This document shows positions 53,301 through 64,000 of a stretch of 64,000 nucleotides of DNA, piece by piece. The DNA comes from Notospermus geniculatus. Lineage: Eukaryota > Nemertea > Pilidiophora > Heteronemertea > Lineidae. The stretch's first letter is position 1, and each line of letters starts with the position of its first letter. The translations under genes and the position numbers were made by a program. The stretch is from assembly GCA_002633025.1 (NCBI GenBank), contig NMRB01001167.1:123769-187768 (forward strand). Reading direction: 5' to 3'. The notes below the pieces were generated by a model that saw nothing but the letters and a program-made list of their open reading frames with translations, searched no databases and was not told where the DNA came from.

Positions 53301-53392
53301 TGACGTCATTACTGATGCTGCCGCGCTAAATATAGAACCCGCCGTGTCATCAGCTGAATAAATAGTGGAGCGACTTTACGGGGAGATCAGTT
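53301..53392 (+). promoter_or_regulatory. Core promoter of the SBK-like kinase: CRE, TATA-like box, initiator
   Basis: TGACGTCA (53301-53308) is a perfect cAMP-response element. A TATA-like AATAAATA (53357-53364) lies about 30 bases ahead of an initiator TCAGTTG whose A is at 53389. This spacing is canonical. The leader to the ATG at 53509 would be about 120 bases, with no upstream ATG in good context seen. Confidence 0.55.
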
Positions 53393-53508
53393 GCTTTAGC
53401 AGAAACCACGACAGTCGCACGAGAGAGGGGAACGTTTTAACCGTTTATTGTTGACATCGATAGCTTTATTTTCGCGGAACAAATAGACGATTTAGCCACA
53501 AATTCGAG

Positions 53509-54555
53509 ATGTCGGTGACATCAAGTGTATTTTCTTCGCCAAGGAGTAGTACATCCGAAAACCTCCTTCATTTGGAATTAGACGAACATTACGACGTGAT
53601 AAAGGACTTGGGGAGTGGAACTTACGGAAAAGTGGTTCTCGCCGAATGCAAGGATACGCGAACCCAAGTTGCTCTGAAACTTATCACGAAATCCGGAACG
53701 AAATTTATTGACTTCCAACGTGAGTTTTTCTACTCGTACTACTTGTCGCCTCACAGGGCAATCGTGAACACTTTTGACGTTTCTTTTGAAACAACGGACC
53801 ATTTTGTGTTTGCACAGGAGTACGCACCTCTTGGTGACTTATTTGACATTATCACGCCCATGGTTGGAATATCCGAATACATGGCAAAAAACGTTATGAG
53901 ACAAGTGGTATCAGCGTTGGAATTTATGCACAGCAAAAGTTTAGTGCACAGAGACATAAAACCCGAAAATATTCTAGTCTTCGAAAAAGACTGTAGCAGA
54001 ATTAAGATTGTGGACTTTGGCATGACGAGAAAAGTTGGAACAATGGTACGAAAAACCAATCAGAGTATTCCGTATTCTCCACCAGAAGTTTGCGAGGCTG
54101 TCCGAAATGAGAATTACAGCGTGGAATGCAGTGCTGATGTTTGGGGTGCTGCAGTGCTCCTATTCTGCATGGTCACCGGTAACTTCCCTTGGGAGAATGC
54201 AGGTATCGATGACTCCTATTACTGCGAATTCAGCTTGTGGCAGCGACGGAAGACGCTCAAGATGCCCTCGCAGTGGCGGCAGTTTACACCAAGACTCATG
54301 CGTCTCTTCCGAAAGATGCTTGAGCAAAAACCAGAGAAACGATGCGGTATCAGAGAAGTGAACAAATACATGGAAGACATGTGGACAATGCGGAGTAAGA
54401 CAAGAAGCCGTGCCAGTGACGACGGCTGCACACGAAGTGCAGACGATGGACATTTGGAGGCATTAACGGACATGATGAAAAAATACGGCATCGAAACAAA
54501 AATTAATAAGCAATTCCGAAAGAAACGTGTGTGCGAGTGGGTGATGTCAACGTGA
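53509..54555 (+). CDS. SBK1-like: SBK-family serine/threonine protein kinase (single exon)
   Basis: 348 codons encode a complete kinase domain. Residues seen: glycine loop GSGTYG at 35-40, VALK lysine at 57, helix-C Glu at 72, HRD catalytic loop VHRDIKPEN at 146-154, DFG at 169-171, PPE in place of APE at 191-193, and Asp of DVW at 210. The N-terminal LLHLELDEHYDVIKDLGSG and the stretches NTFDVSFETTDHFVFAQEYA, GDLFDII and DFGMTRKVG are characteristic of SBK1 (SH3-binding-domain kinase). Length is near the short SBK members; the proline-rich tail of vertebrate SBK1 is missing. The last 60 residues are basic and unrelated to the kinase core. The lack of introns is notable, since vertebrate SBK1 has some, and could mean a retrocopy. 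The frame is intact with its own promoter, so it is probably functional. Substrates are unknown. Confidence 0.93.
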   Translation: MSVTSSVFSSPRSSTSENLLHLELDEHYDVIKDLGSGTYGKVVLAECKDTRTQVALKLITKSGTKFIDFQREFFYSYYLSPHRAIVNTFDVSFETTDHFVFAQEYAPLGDLFDIITPMVGISEYMAKNVMRQVVSALEFMHSKSLVHRDIKPENILVFEKDCSRIKIVDFGMTRKVGTMVRKTNQSIPYSPPEVCEAVRNENYSVECSADVWGAAVLLFCMVTGNFPWENAGIDDSYYCEFSLWQRRKTLKMPSQWRQFTPRLMRLFRKMLEQKPEKRCGIREVNKYMEDMWTMRSKTRSRASDDGCTRSADDGHLEALTDMMKKYGIETKINKQFRKKRVCEWVMST

Positions 54556-54906
54556 TACCATGAAAAACTGGACACAACTCACTTACGTATTCCATAGAAC
54601 GCTTCTTAGATCTCCATGGTTCGCTTTTTTACTGCTGGTGGATTCACGCGTCCATTAACTTCACGGTGAATTATATGAACTGTATGTGGGAACTAACTGT
54701 TCTGTGTCAACCCTGAGATTCGAATGTGCTTTGCACAGATTGGTGCTACGCAAGAGGGACGCGATTAGTGAATTTTTGACACTTCAAAATAGTGACAGTT
54801 CCTCGCCATTTTTATAGAAATTTGAAAGATGTGCACCTATTTTTTCGGCTTGTTCTGTAATTCAAAACTTGTTGACGATTGAATTACAATAGACTAAACC
54901 GATACC
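54556..54906. other. 3' flank of the kinase gene
   Basis: This probably contains the 3' UTR. I find no consensus AATAAA before the MITE at 54907. Confidence 0.4.
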
Positions 54907-55066
54907 GGTGTAACGTTTCTCAGTGAGGCCCGTGAGCCAGTGTGACAATACAATAGATAGACGGAATAAGCGGCGACTGGACAATGGGCGACACACAGAG
55001 AAACAGTGCGTCTGTTGAACAATAAGAACCACACAGAAAAACGGCCTCACTGAAAAACGTTACACC
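54907..55066. mobile_element. GGTGTAACG MITE, copy 2 (160 bp, inverted relative to copy 1)
   Basis: GGTGTAACGTTTCTCAGTGA faces TCACTGAAAAACGTTACACC. Internal sequence matches the complement of 34382-34555. Confidence 0.85.
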
Positions 55067-55346
55067 TGTATGGCTAATGTTAGTTGCGATTCAAACGAAA
55101 CAACATTGTAAGATATGTCTTTTTAGCAGGTGTTGATGTCTTTACCTTTTCCTGCCATTAGTTATTAACACCTGCAAGCATTCGGCTGCTGCCTACTCAT
55201 CGAATGTTAAAAGTGACTCCTCTCCTTTGGGATCAACATGATGACGTCACTGCTACCATCGTTTTAGATGGGTGAAGTGTGTGACTGATTCATCATCCTG
55301 CTTATCATGACGCAAGTCTATCACTGTACATGTATCTACATCTACG

Positions 55347-56056
55347 TTTACTTCATGTTTTCTGAAAGAAATTTCGGTTTCGTGACCAAACCTATCTTCG
55401 TAAAAGAAACTGAAGATGCTCTTTTGTCAATGATGATAATACGAGCCACTTCTTATTTATTTTCTGAAAGAAATTTCGGTTTCGTGACCAAACCTATATT
55501 CGTAAAAAAACTCGCGATGCTCTTTTGTCAATGATGATCACACAAGTCACTTTTTATTTCTTTTCTGAAAGAAATTTCGGTTTCGTGACCAAACCTATAT
55601 CTTTGTGAAAAATAACACAAGATGCTTTTTTGTCAATGATGATGATACGAGTCACTTTTTATTATTTTGTATGTTCAAAGAATGTCATTTCCTGACCTTT
55701 TATATGAACATGAACCACGACTTGGAAAACAACTAATGCCACTTGTATAAAATGTCTAAAAAAACATTTTTTAATGATTTTCGTATCAATATTGTATTAT
55801 CATGATACTGATGACGTCAGTTTATTACGTAATGATACATGAATCATCAAATTTTAATCTCCTCTTGACGAATGATAAATGGTCAAGCCACACTGGAACT
55901 ATACCGTACTGAATCATCCTCAATTTTTTTGTATAGGTCAACTGTGTAAAGAAGGCTGTGGATGCGATGAACCTAATCCAATTATCTCATTGACAGCATT
56001 CTGACGTTTTAAGTCTGGTTTATTATCATCACGACAGCCATTGATCTCGACCTACT
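55347..56056 (+). repeat. About 700-bp dispersed repeat, copy 1, with internal 100-bp tandem units
   Basis: TCTGAAAGAAATTTCGGTTT starts at 55361, 55463 and about 55565 (period 100-102), each followed by CGTGACCAAACCTAT and GCTCTTTTGTCAATGATGAT. A unique stretch then runs through CCTTTTATATGAACATGAAC to CCATTGATCTCGACCT. Copy 2 at 63292-64000 is nearly identical and in the same orientation. The short open frames are products of the repeat. Confidence 0.85.
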
Positions 56057-57178
56057 CAATCTTTGATGACATCCCTGTCTCGCTGTCGTTGGATGACGTA
56101 TGAAATGAAATGTTACTTTCCTTTACACTCCCTTGATTGTCTCAACGTCCCACTCAGACTCTTTCCAACATAAGATCGGCAATATTCATAATTTTTTGTG
56201 CAATTCTCTGATCATCCCGACGATTACGTCAACAGGTCAAACCTGCTTACATTTTGCTGAGAGGGTCCTCTGTTGATTTCAATTAAGAGTTTTTACCGGT
56301 TATCTTTCAGCGTCCCTTTTTTTACCAATATTGAGTGCTTGATAAAATGTAAATTTTGTATGTAAAAAAGCGACTGACATCGAATACACGCCTTTGCTTT
56401 TATGCATTAGTAATAGAAGGCTGCAAAACCATTTGGTCACAACTGAAATGAATCATACAGGCGTCGTGTATTTCTATTGTTACTCACAGACAATTGATTA
56501 TTACTACTACAATATTACTAATACATATCGATACCACAGTCATATCATTTATATCAGTATAAGCGACTTTAATCATAGCAGATGTACCAAATAATCCATT
56601 CTGTGTATCCGCGCCGGCATTTTCCAACTTGTGTAGGATCGATTTACCTGAGGACAGTAGGTCGGTGTTACGCCTGCACTTGGTTACCGATCTTTCTGCC
56701 ACATCTCCTGTCTCTATGGCGTGTTTGCTGTCGTCACAGGGCGAGCAGCCTCCAGCTACTGAATCTAAGAAAAGAATTCTTATTGATTTATCACGTATAG
56801 CACTAGATTTACGTGTACAAGAGGCTGTACCTGTGTAAATGTCATACCTGGGATTATTAAGGCTGCATCGAGGACAGTGACAAATATGGAATGTTTCATA
56901 TAGTGTGTCATGGTTTTTATGACGTTTGCAGAGGCAATGGTAGCAAACAACGATTCTCAGAACTGTTTTCGACATAATTAACATCATTTTTCGTCATTTT
57001 CGACAGAAGGCACCCATTGGCATGTCTATATACATGTACATGAGTGACGTACTCTCGACGGTCCGTGCCCAATTTTCGTCTAAAAACTGACCACCAACCA
57101 AAAATTGGCAAGAGTACTACCACTGACTTCTTGTAGTGGAAGCTAGACATGGAGGTGTTCTCCATGCGTAATCTAATG
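56057..57178. other. No gene recognised
   Basis: A 167-codon minus-strand frame (56484-56987) shows no motif or family I know. It is Cys-rich but overlapped by other frames. Confidence 0.35.
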
Positions 57179-57229
57179 AAATTACAAATTACAAATTACA
57201 AATTACAAATTACAAACTACAAATTACAA
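57179..57229. repeat. (ATTACAA)n microsatellite, about 7 units
   Basis: AAATTACAAATTACAAATTA continues in 7-base steps with one variant (AAACTAC). It may be the tail of a retroelement, but no coding part is attached. Confidence 0.85.
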
Positions 57230-58675
57230 TGAAGTGAAGCTATAGAAATGAGCCTTAAACAATTAAGACTTTCAATATTTGTTTCGACTTTCGATGTTAC
57301 ATGTAGCTATCTTTTAACTGCTTACGAATGTAGGCCTACATGTATGTATGTGTTCATCAGGATGTTGCGTTTCTAGATAGATTTGAGTCGTTTTAGGGAC
57401 TTGGTCCCTTCCTTTGAACGGGAAACCCAGATTGTTGGCTGTACTGTCTTATGTAACACAGCATTTAAGTTCCAGTATGTCATTTTTTTCCAAGCCTAAG
57501 TTACGGTACAATAGAAACGTAACTAACTGATGGTGTTTTCTTTGATGTTATTAATTATCGCGAAACCATCCGAACATTTTCATTATGTCACCATTCCAAA
57601 ATATAATACGTCCGTTTTATATAAACGTGTATATAAGGATACGAGCAATATTTTCAAGCTTATCATCAATAAAATATTATCCATTTGATATATCAGCGTT
57701 CGAGTTGTGTATGCTTAGTGTCGATTTTGTAGTAAATGTTGTGGTGATTGGTAAATTAAGTATGCATGAACCCACCATGTTGCTCTCCAATCAGAAGTTC
57801 CCGTTTTGTAGTCAGACTGGGAGTAACTGAAGATGATTCTAACTGTATCACTGGACAGCGTTGCTGACTTGGCCATTGCGATTGCGATTCAATCGCGAGG
57901 ATGGAATGCCCGGCCCTGGTGGTATAGGTGCACCCAACGGCATGCAGTAGGGAGAATTTAGAAGCAATCGAACAACACTGCTAAAAAAGTAAAATTGCGA
58001 CCACAACAAAGTTCTCTTCGCAAAATCAACCACCCGTTGCATCAGGATATGGTATCCTCTATTACCATGCCGAATTTCGAGACAAAACAAAGCTTCTAAG
58101 TGTGACTTTATTGAGCCGACTTCCAGCACTATTATATAGATCCCTTGCGATGTGTCATCAATAGGCCTAATCATCTGATATGGATTTGGGCGATGCAGCT
58201 GACAGACATGTAGGCCTATACTATCACACACTAGATTTTAACAATATGGTGATATCGGCTTTGTTTCTGCGAGCCTCCCCCGCTGTGCGATAAAATACAA
58301 TTATAAAGGAATGCCCAGTTATCACATGGTCTCATATTGCCGATTGAACACACTGGACTTTGGACGAATACAAAGCAGCTCATTCAAATATTGATTTTAT
58401 GTTTCATCGTGGACAATAAATACCAAGCCTTACTGCCAGATGCTGCCAGACGATGGTATCGAAATGCTCTACATTCTAGGCTTTTGTGGGAGATTTTTGT
58501 CAAGCCTCGGGCTCTTTATGATGACGATGACTCTGGTTTATAACGAAATTGGAGGTCTTCGTGTCCTTGAATCATCAATCGAGAAAGATAGAATTCCCCA
58601 CTCACAAGACGTCGATGAAAGAAGTGATAAGCATTTGGCCATCACTTAATTGCCGATATTAGGCCTATGTATGTA
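57230..58675. other. No gene recognised
   Basis: Short frames only. There are several TAGGCCTA words (for example near 58165 and 58213). Confidence 0.35.
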
Positions 58676-58875
58676 CAGTCTTGTTAAAAGAACTGTGACA
58701 ATATATCACTAAAATATCATGAAAATAGGGGCTACATATGTATCAATATAAAAAAGCCTCATTTTTCAAAATTCTGCATTTTGAATTTAAAATCAGCGTG
58801 ATATCATTCACCAGTCAAATCTATGAACTCCTGTGAAGAAACATTTTAAAAATAATTTCTCATTTTCAAGATATA

Positions 58876-59837
58876 CAGGGTGACCCAAAAAAATGAGACC
58901 CATGAACATGTTAATAAAAACTTTGATTTTCAGGCTACAGCAACCAAACTTCACACATGTTATCTCAACTTAATGCACGGCCTGCACACCAAGTTTCATT
59001 AGTCAGGGCTTATCACTTTCCGTTTAATGACATCTTTCCATAGCCCCTCGGCGCTGGCGGCACACTTGAACACGACGCGCGAAGTTCTCAATGACTCGAA
59101 CGCACTCCTCCTTTGGAATCTCACGAATCTTCTTTTTGGGGATTATTCCTATAGACATTGTCTTTGAGGTAGCCCCATAGGTAGAAATCCGGGGGGTTCA
59201 GGTCTGGCGAGTGTGAAGCCCATTCTGGGTCACACCTCCGACTGATAAGGCGATCCTGAAAGTGTTCGCGCAGCCAATTCAGCGAGTCATTTGAGGTGTG
59301 GGGAGTTGCCCCATCCTGCTGAAACCATTGATCCTCCCTTATAAACCCCCTTCGTCGGCCGAATACAGCCCAAAACTTGCAGAGGACCCCTAGGTAACGC
59401 TCTGTATTCACAGTGACTGCACGCTCGTTCTCATCCTCAAACCAGAATGGCCCGATGATTCCATGTGTTGATATCGCAACCCTCTGTAGGCAGTCCTGGG
59501 GTGGGGTAGTGCCCCAGAAGACGTTATTCTTTGAGTTCACATATCCAGACAGAAGGAAATGAGCTTCAAAGATTCGTGAGATTCCAAAGGAGGAGTGCGT
59601 TCGAGTCATGAACTTCGCGCGTCGTGTTCAAGTGTGCCGCCAGCGCCGAGGGGCTCATCTTGAGCACATTATGGAAAGACGTCATTAAACGGAAAGTGAT
59701 AAGCCCTGGCTAATGAAACTTGGTGTGCAGGCCGTGCATTAAGTTGAGATAACATGTGTGAAGTTTGGTTGCTGTAGCCTGAAAATTAAAGTTTTTATTA
59801 ACATGTTCATGGGTCTCATTTTTTTTGGGTCACCCTG
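58876..59837. mobile_element. Fold-back derivative of a mariner-like transposon, 962 bp
   Basis: CAGGGTGACCCAAAAAAA starts it and the inverse ends it; TA is at the left and AA at the right. The arms are about 255 bp (58876-59130 and 59575-59837), far longer than normal mariner TIRs. They include the transposase C-terminal coding sequence, which is therefore present twice in opposite orientation. The middle encodes part of the catalytic domain. Confidence 0.85.
59121..59609 (-). pseudogene. Mariner-like transposase, catalytic-domain fragment
   Basis: On the minus strand 162 codons show FEAHFLLSGYVNSKNNVFWG (the first-Asp region, here with Phe where SDEAHF has Asp), GIIGPFWFEDE, WFQQDGATPHTS (second Asp) and SPDLNPPDFYLWGYLKDNVY (third Asp). 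There are 36 residues between the second and third Asp. The DNA-binding N-terminus is absent, replaced by an inverted copy of the element's other end. After a frameshift at the C-terminus, KKIREIPKEECVRVIENFAR continues into the left arm. It cannot be active. Confidence 0.88.
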
Positions 59838-60447
59838 AATATCATCAGGATATCATCAGTTTTTATGAATTCGATATTTTGGAAAATTCGATATTTCCCA
59901 TATTTTTCCCTCATCAACAGGCACTCATCATGATAACATAATACACGTAGTTCATGCTGATCATTCCGTCATTTTTATTTCAATAGACGGAGAATTTAAC
60001 GAAAATCAAAATGCCCCCAAAATATAGCATGTTTTTCTGATGATATTTTGTATTTCCTGGAAACGACAAGAGATTTTTCGACACTTTCTTCACAGAATTT
60101 CTTAGAAATCATCAGGGAATAATATCAAGCTAATTTTGAAATGAAAATCGGGGATTCTAAAAATTGTGTTTGTTCTTGATATTTTGAAATTCTAATATTT
60201 TCATGATAATTTGCCACAAATCCTAAATTTGGTACATGTATGTCATCATTTAGGCAACATGTTTGTGTATAAAAATGGCAATCTTGCCCATAAATGACCA
60301 TAGCATCTCAGCAGAATAGGAAACATCACTGTCTTTTTATTTTTTAACAAGACTGTACTACCATTGGCTAAAATATGAACCAGTCTTTTTACCTCCTTGG
60401 CACAAATGACACAGGAAATGTACAAGATGTTTTCATGTGATGTCACA

Positions 60448-60565
60448 GCGGCCATGTTGGAGGTATACAACAAAAGAACAGACTTTCAAAAAATAGAAGT
60501 TAATCTCCATAGACCGTGACTGGCGAAAAATTCTTTTGTTTATACCAGTCCTCCAACATGGCCAC
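60448..60565. repeat. Short inverted repeat
   Basis: GCGGCCATGTTGGAGGTATA with ACAAAAGAA faces TTCTTTTGTTTATACCAG with TCCTCCAACATGGCCAC. Possibly a decayed MITE. Confidence 0.5.
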
Positions 60566-60879
60566 AATGAAAACACTTTAACGTCATTTGAATTTAATGT
60601 GTCCTGGGCGTCAGCTGCCGCCTACATCAGTTCAGGGCCAAGGGCGCCGTAACCTTTTCCACGTTTTTCGTCATCAAAACCGACAATAGGGATTACAGAC
60701 ACCAGTGACTTGGGATTACCATCTTGGGCTTCGGGTTTCCTCCCTTGACGTCTTTGTATAACAAAATTGAGCAAAAATAAAGCTTCTGTTTCGATACTGA
60801 GATGCCAAGAAATCGCGTCTACGGCCTTCTTGATTTCAAAATTTTCTGGGGCGCCCCCCGCCCGCGTCAGCGCGGCTCC

Positions 60880-60926
60880 TTCCCTGACCCCCTTCTCCCT
60901 CTGCCAAAAATCCTGGATCCGCCCTG
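60880..60926. mobile_element. Possible right end of a hAT-like element
   Basis: AATCCTGGATCCGCCCTG at its end matches the right terminus of 33842-34055. A left end may be CAGGGCCAAGGGCGCC near 60633, but no duplication is seen. Confidence 0.35.
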
Positions 60927-61514
60927 GTACTATTGCGACAATGTCTGATATTCATAAAAGCTAGCAAATGCTTTTACTTCAAGTTTTGCAGTACATTTAC
61001 ATTGGACGTCGCTGCAAATCTTAAGAAAAAGCATTTGTTAACTTTTATGAATACCAGCCAATGTCAACTTGGCTCTACCATGTCTACGACGCAAGATTTC
61101 TTATGTAGTGTAAATGTAATCATGGTAGTGAGCGAATTATGAAGAAAAAAAAACGAAAATCATATCGACACCCTAAGCCTGAAACCAAAGGTTTCTGAGG
61201 GGTATAAATGTGTTCTGGCTCTCATTCAAATGTAAGTACACACACACTATTGAAATCAATTTCATCAAGTCATTTCTTCATCCAACCGAAGGATGCTTGC
61301 ATCAGCGGGACAGCTTCTAAAGGACGGGCTGTGTCCTGGGATGGGATGGGTCATTATGATGTCAACATGACAATGACAATGTTATATGTCGATCAATATT
61401 CCAATTGAGGTCTGTAAATCTAGGATTTTGTGGCAGATGTTTTATTAGATACATGTACATACAAAGTGTATGAACGGATTAGAAATCACGTTACACGAAA
61501 GTACAGCGTACCTT
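60927..61514. other. No gene recognised
   Basis: TATTCATAAAAGCTAGCAAA with TTGTTAACTTTTATGAATAC nearby forms a weak inverted pair (about 60950-61055). No coding frame. Confidence 0.35.
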
Positions 61515-61713
61515 CAGCGGCGTAGCTAGCTTTTATGGCGTAGGGGGCAAAATAGCTTGAGTCTGAATGGTGAAGCTGGAGGGGGTCTGGGGGCCCTCCC
61601 CCAGAAAAAAATTGAAAATCTACACCATCTCAGATGCATTTTCCCCACATCTGACAACTTGGCTNGGGGGGGGGGGGGGCATTAGCCCCCTGCCCCCGCT
61701 AGCTACGCCCCTG
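61515..61713. mobile_element. hAT-like nonautonomous element, about 199 bp, with a G-run
   Basis: CAGCGGCGTAGCTAGC at the left faces GCTAGCTACGCCCCTG at the right (15 of 16 match). A G-run with an N at 61665 lies inside. No clear 8-bp duplication. Confidence 0.6.
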
Positions 61714-61809
61714 GCCCCGTATTCATAAACATACTTAAGTCAAAGTGTGGTACTTATCTTTTGTGTTGAACAAAGGATAAGTACATGTAGCACACTTAGA
61801 CTTAAGTAG
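61714..61809. mobile_element. Hairpin MITE, ACTTAAGTCAAAGTGTG family
   Basis: ACTTAAGTCAAAGTGTGGTA and its inverse TAGCACACTTAGACTTAAGT are separated by a mirrored ACTTATCTTTTGTG/CAAAGGATAAGT core. It is related to 12011-12763 and abuts the hAT-like element. Confidence 0.65.
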
Positions 61810-62076
61810 CTTTATCTTTGCAAACTTGGTTTTTCTGTGTCATCGATATTTTTCTCTCCAGAATAACCACCCATGTGCCATGTTATTGGGCGATGAAAAG
61901 CAGTTGGAAAAGAATAGTCCAACACACCAGGGTTACATTGTATTTGGGGAACATTCTTTTATTGATGTCGATAACTACTGGCATAGTAAAACGTGTAGGC
62001 CAATCTCCTGCAAGGGAACGATAATATATAACAGTAGGCATATGAAGTAGACGATTATACTGTTATAGATACCTGA

Positions 62077-62317
62077 GGGACCATCTCAAAATTGGTTGAT
62101 GCCGCAAAAGACTAACCTTGGTTAGTCTCTCTCTTGATCCCCTCCCCCCTTGAGAGACTAACTTCCGAGGTAAATTGGCATCAAGTCTATACCGGTCTAT
62201 ACCGGTAGGCCTATTTAACCTCTGAAAACGTATATGGGTGATGCCAAAAGAAGGCCAAAAGACTAACCGGCCATATCAAAATCCTTTTGCGGCATCAACC
62301 AATTTTGAGATGGTCCC
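62077..62317. mobile_element. Harbinger-like MITE, 241 bp
   Basis: GGGACCATCTCAAAATTGG and TTGATGCCGCAAAAG face their inverse at the right end. Flanks are TGA and TAA, which could be a mutated 3-bp TAA target of the PIF/Harbinger type. A GACTAACC motif is mirrored inside. Confidence 0.75.
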
Positions 62318-63291
62318 TAAGCAAAAGTACATCAAGTGAAAAACTACTTCAATATCGTACATCAGAGTGTGTACCATTTGCTCTTTTTACACATAAAACA
62401 AAATGTACGCAACAACCCGCTTCCAATCGATCCTACCCCCAAGAGATGCACGCTAAATAGTTTTCTGTTGTTAACTTAAACGTGCACGGTGTTTGACACG
62501 TTCCAATGAAATTTCACTGAGAGGGAACGTGGGAGGTTGTTTATCACGAAATCTTTCCACAGAGGTTTTTACCTTCCCCAAAACAGATGAACACGCTTAT
62601 ACATTATAATTACAACACACCTCCATCTTCCCAGGGTAGGGTGTTATAATAGCTAGTACCATTTCCAATATCAAAATTATCTTCCAAATAAAGCATCAAA
62701 ATCTACAGGTGCCCATAAAATATAAACGACTGTAACATTGTTCTTGCATTTATATTTTTTCCAGTTGAGCAGGACAACCACGCATGCTGAACTGACTAGA
62801 TGCATCTTACCATAATGGAATCAAACATAAAGGTTTAACTGCGAACGATGAAGTAACTGAGGGATACACTTCATGTGTTGCCACCAGATGTCTCTCACCG
62901 CCTGAATTTGGGCTTCACGTAATAGGCAGGAGCTTCAACTTTTTTTATGGTAGTGGGGTACATGAATATGTCAACTTGATGCCTTGAATTCCATTTCTGA
63001 GGATAACAGAGCTATTTTCAGCACAATTAGTGTTCCATGTGCAAATGTACGTTAGCCTATTCATGGAGGTAATATTGAGAAGGAGCGAGCACGGACCTCA
63101 CATCAAACAGTACAATCATCGTTCCGCTGTTTGCTAAAGTGATTAGGGGGACAATAGGCTAATAACGCCGCACGATGGTCGGAAAAAGCCGATCTAATCT
63201 TCGGTACTTTCCGTGTGCAGTCAGCACTTCCCTTGTACAATGGTCAGAGTCCAAACAATAGAAGGGAACAATGGCAGTGGACTACTGTACA
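62318..63291. other. No gene recognised
   Basis: A/T-rich sequence without a credible frame or repeat visible to me. Confidence 0.35.
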
Positions 63292-64000
63292 TTTACTTCA
63301 TGTTTTCTGAAAGAAATTTCGGTTTCGTGACCAAACCTATATTCGTAAAAGAAACTGAAGATGCTCTTTTGTCAATGATGATAATACGAGCCACTTCTTA
63401 TTTATTTTCTAAAAGAAATTTCGGTTTCGTGACCAAACCTATATTCGTAAAAAAACTCGAGATGCTCTTTTGTCAATGATGATCATACGAGTCACTTTTT
63501 ATTTATTTTCTGAAAGACATTTCGGTTTCGTGACCAAACCTATCTTTGTGAAAAATAACCCAAGATGCTCTTTTGTCAATGATGATGATAAGAGTCACTT
63601 TTTATTATTTTGTATGTTCAAAGAATGTCATTTCCTGACCTTTTATATGAACATGAACCACGACTTGGAAAACAACTAATGCCGCTTGTCAAAAATGTCT
63701 AAAAAAACATTTTTTAATGATTTTCGTACCAATATTGTATTATCATGATACTGATGACGTCAGTTGATGAAGTAATGATACATGAATCATCAAATTTTAA
63801 TCTCCTCTTGACGAATGACAAATGGTCAAGCCACACTGGAACTATAGCGTACTGAATCATCCTCAAATTTTTTGTATAGGTCAGCAATGTAAAGAAGGCT
63901 GTGGATGCGATGAACCTAATCCAATTATCTCATTGACAGCATTCTGACGTTTTAAGCCTGGTTTATTATCATCACGACACTGAGCCATTGATCTCGACCT
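63292..64000 (+). repeat. About 700-bp dispersed repeat, copy 2 (continues past the window)
   Basis: Same orientation and nearly the same sequence as 55347-56056, including the 100-bp tandem units and the unique part through CTGACGTTTTAAGC. It is still matching at the window edge, so the full element is longer than seen. Confidence 0.85.

Larger units (their letters stand above)
58676..60355. mobile_element. Tc1-type TIR element containing a nested fold-back mariner
   Basis: CAGTCTTGTTAAAAGAACTG at the left and the inverse TTTTTTAACAAGACTG at the right are each flanked by TA (58674-58675, 60356-60357). CAGT-started TIRs with TA targets are typical of Tc1-like elements. Outside the nested element the interior is A/T-rich and non-coding. 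Confidence 0.6.

Noticed and set aside
55307-55534. Repeated peptide frames (SERNFGFVTKPIFVK) at 55.3 and 63.3 kb as a gene
   Set aside because: The frame comes from 100-102-bp tandem units and breaks after two units. The same DNA repeat occurs twice, so it is better called a repeat.
56484-56987. 167-codon Cys-containing minus-strand frame
   Set aside because: No regular Cys spacing and no family resemblance. It is embedded in frames of similar length on the other strand.
55347-64000. LTR retrotransposon bounded by the two 700-bp repeats
   Set aside because: The intervening 7 kb has no gag, protease, reverse transcriptase or integrase coding and contains unrelated DNA transposons. Kept only as a question in the findings.

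Overview
This is a eukaryotic, probably marine-invertebrate, genomic window. The evidence is non-LTR, BEL/Pao and mariner remnants, dozens of palindromic and TIR elements, GT/AG-style splice signals, intergenic distances of tens of kilobases, and frequent TAGGCCTA and TACATGTA words. The best clue to the group is a pair of large fold-back elements (22014-22998 and 24435-27545). Their arms are built from about 28 degenerate 15-bp units, the architecture described for sea-urchin TU elements. An echinoderm or related deuterostome is therefore my best guess, with modest confidence. A 466-base gap lies at 14537-15002, and single Ns mark joins at 10723, 17943, 49022, 52409 and 61665.

Host-like genes are few. 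(1) 1465-9473 holds a very large, apparently intronless coding locus of unknown function. An intact 799-codon open frame (1465-3864) is followed by a 2.4-kb TIR element (3930-6327), and then coding sequence resumes with several frameshifts to 9473. The C-terminal third carries the spaced acidic residues of a FEN/PIN-like nuclease. (2) 34702-35688 (minus strand) is an intact 328-codon frame I do not recognise. (3) 53509-54555 is an intact single-exon protein kinase of the SBK (SH3-binding-domain kinase) family with a recognisable core promoter about 150-200 bases upstream. It is the one gene I am confident about.

The rest is layered mobile DNA. 11-17 kb: TIR and TTAA-flanked elements, one carrying two opposed tRNA-like segments. 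15.8-21.3 kb: a near-full CR1/L2-type LINE (ORF1, endonuclease, reverse transcriptase, AATAAA plus short-repeat tail) broken by at least two later DNA transposons. 22-27.5 kb: two TU-like fold-backs, the second split by another LINE, with a BEL/Pao integrase remnant between them. 27.8-34.6 kb: palindromic MITEs, AGGTCA-rich tandem repeats, a tRNA-derived SINE and hAT-like ends. 37.5-39.1 kb: a long-TIR element with a nested 704-bp MITE. 43.8-48.7 kb: a 4.9-kb fold-back whose right arm is split by a CACAGTG-ended element. 55-64 kb: a roughly 700-bp repeat present twice, a Tc1-type TIR element containing a fold-back mariner, and further MITEs.

Many insertions can be dated relative to each other, because flanking duplications (9-bp, TTAA, TA, 4/5-bp and 12-bp) and uninterrupted copies show which element landed in which. 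No CRISPR array, rRNA gene or prokaryote-type operon is present.
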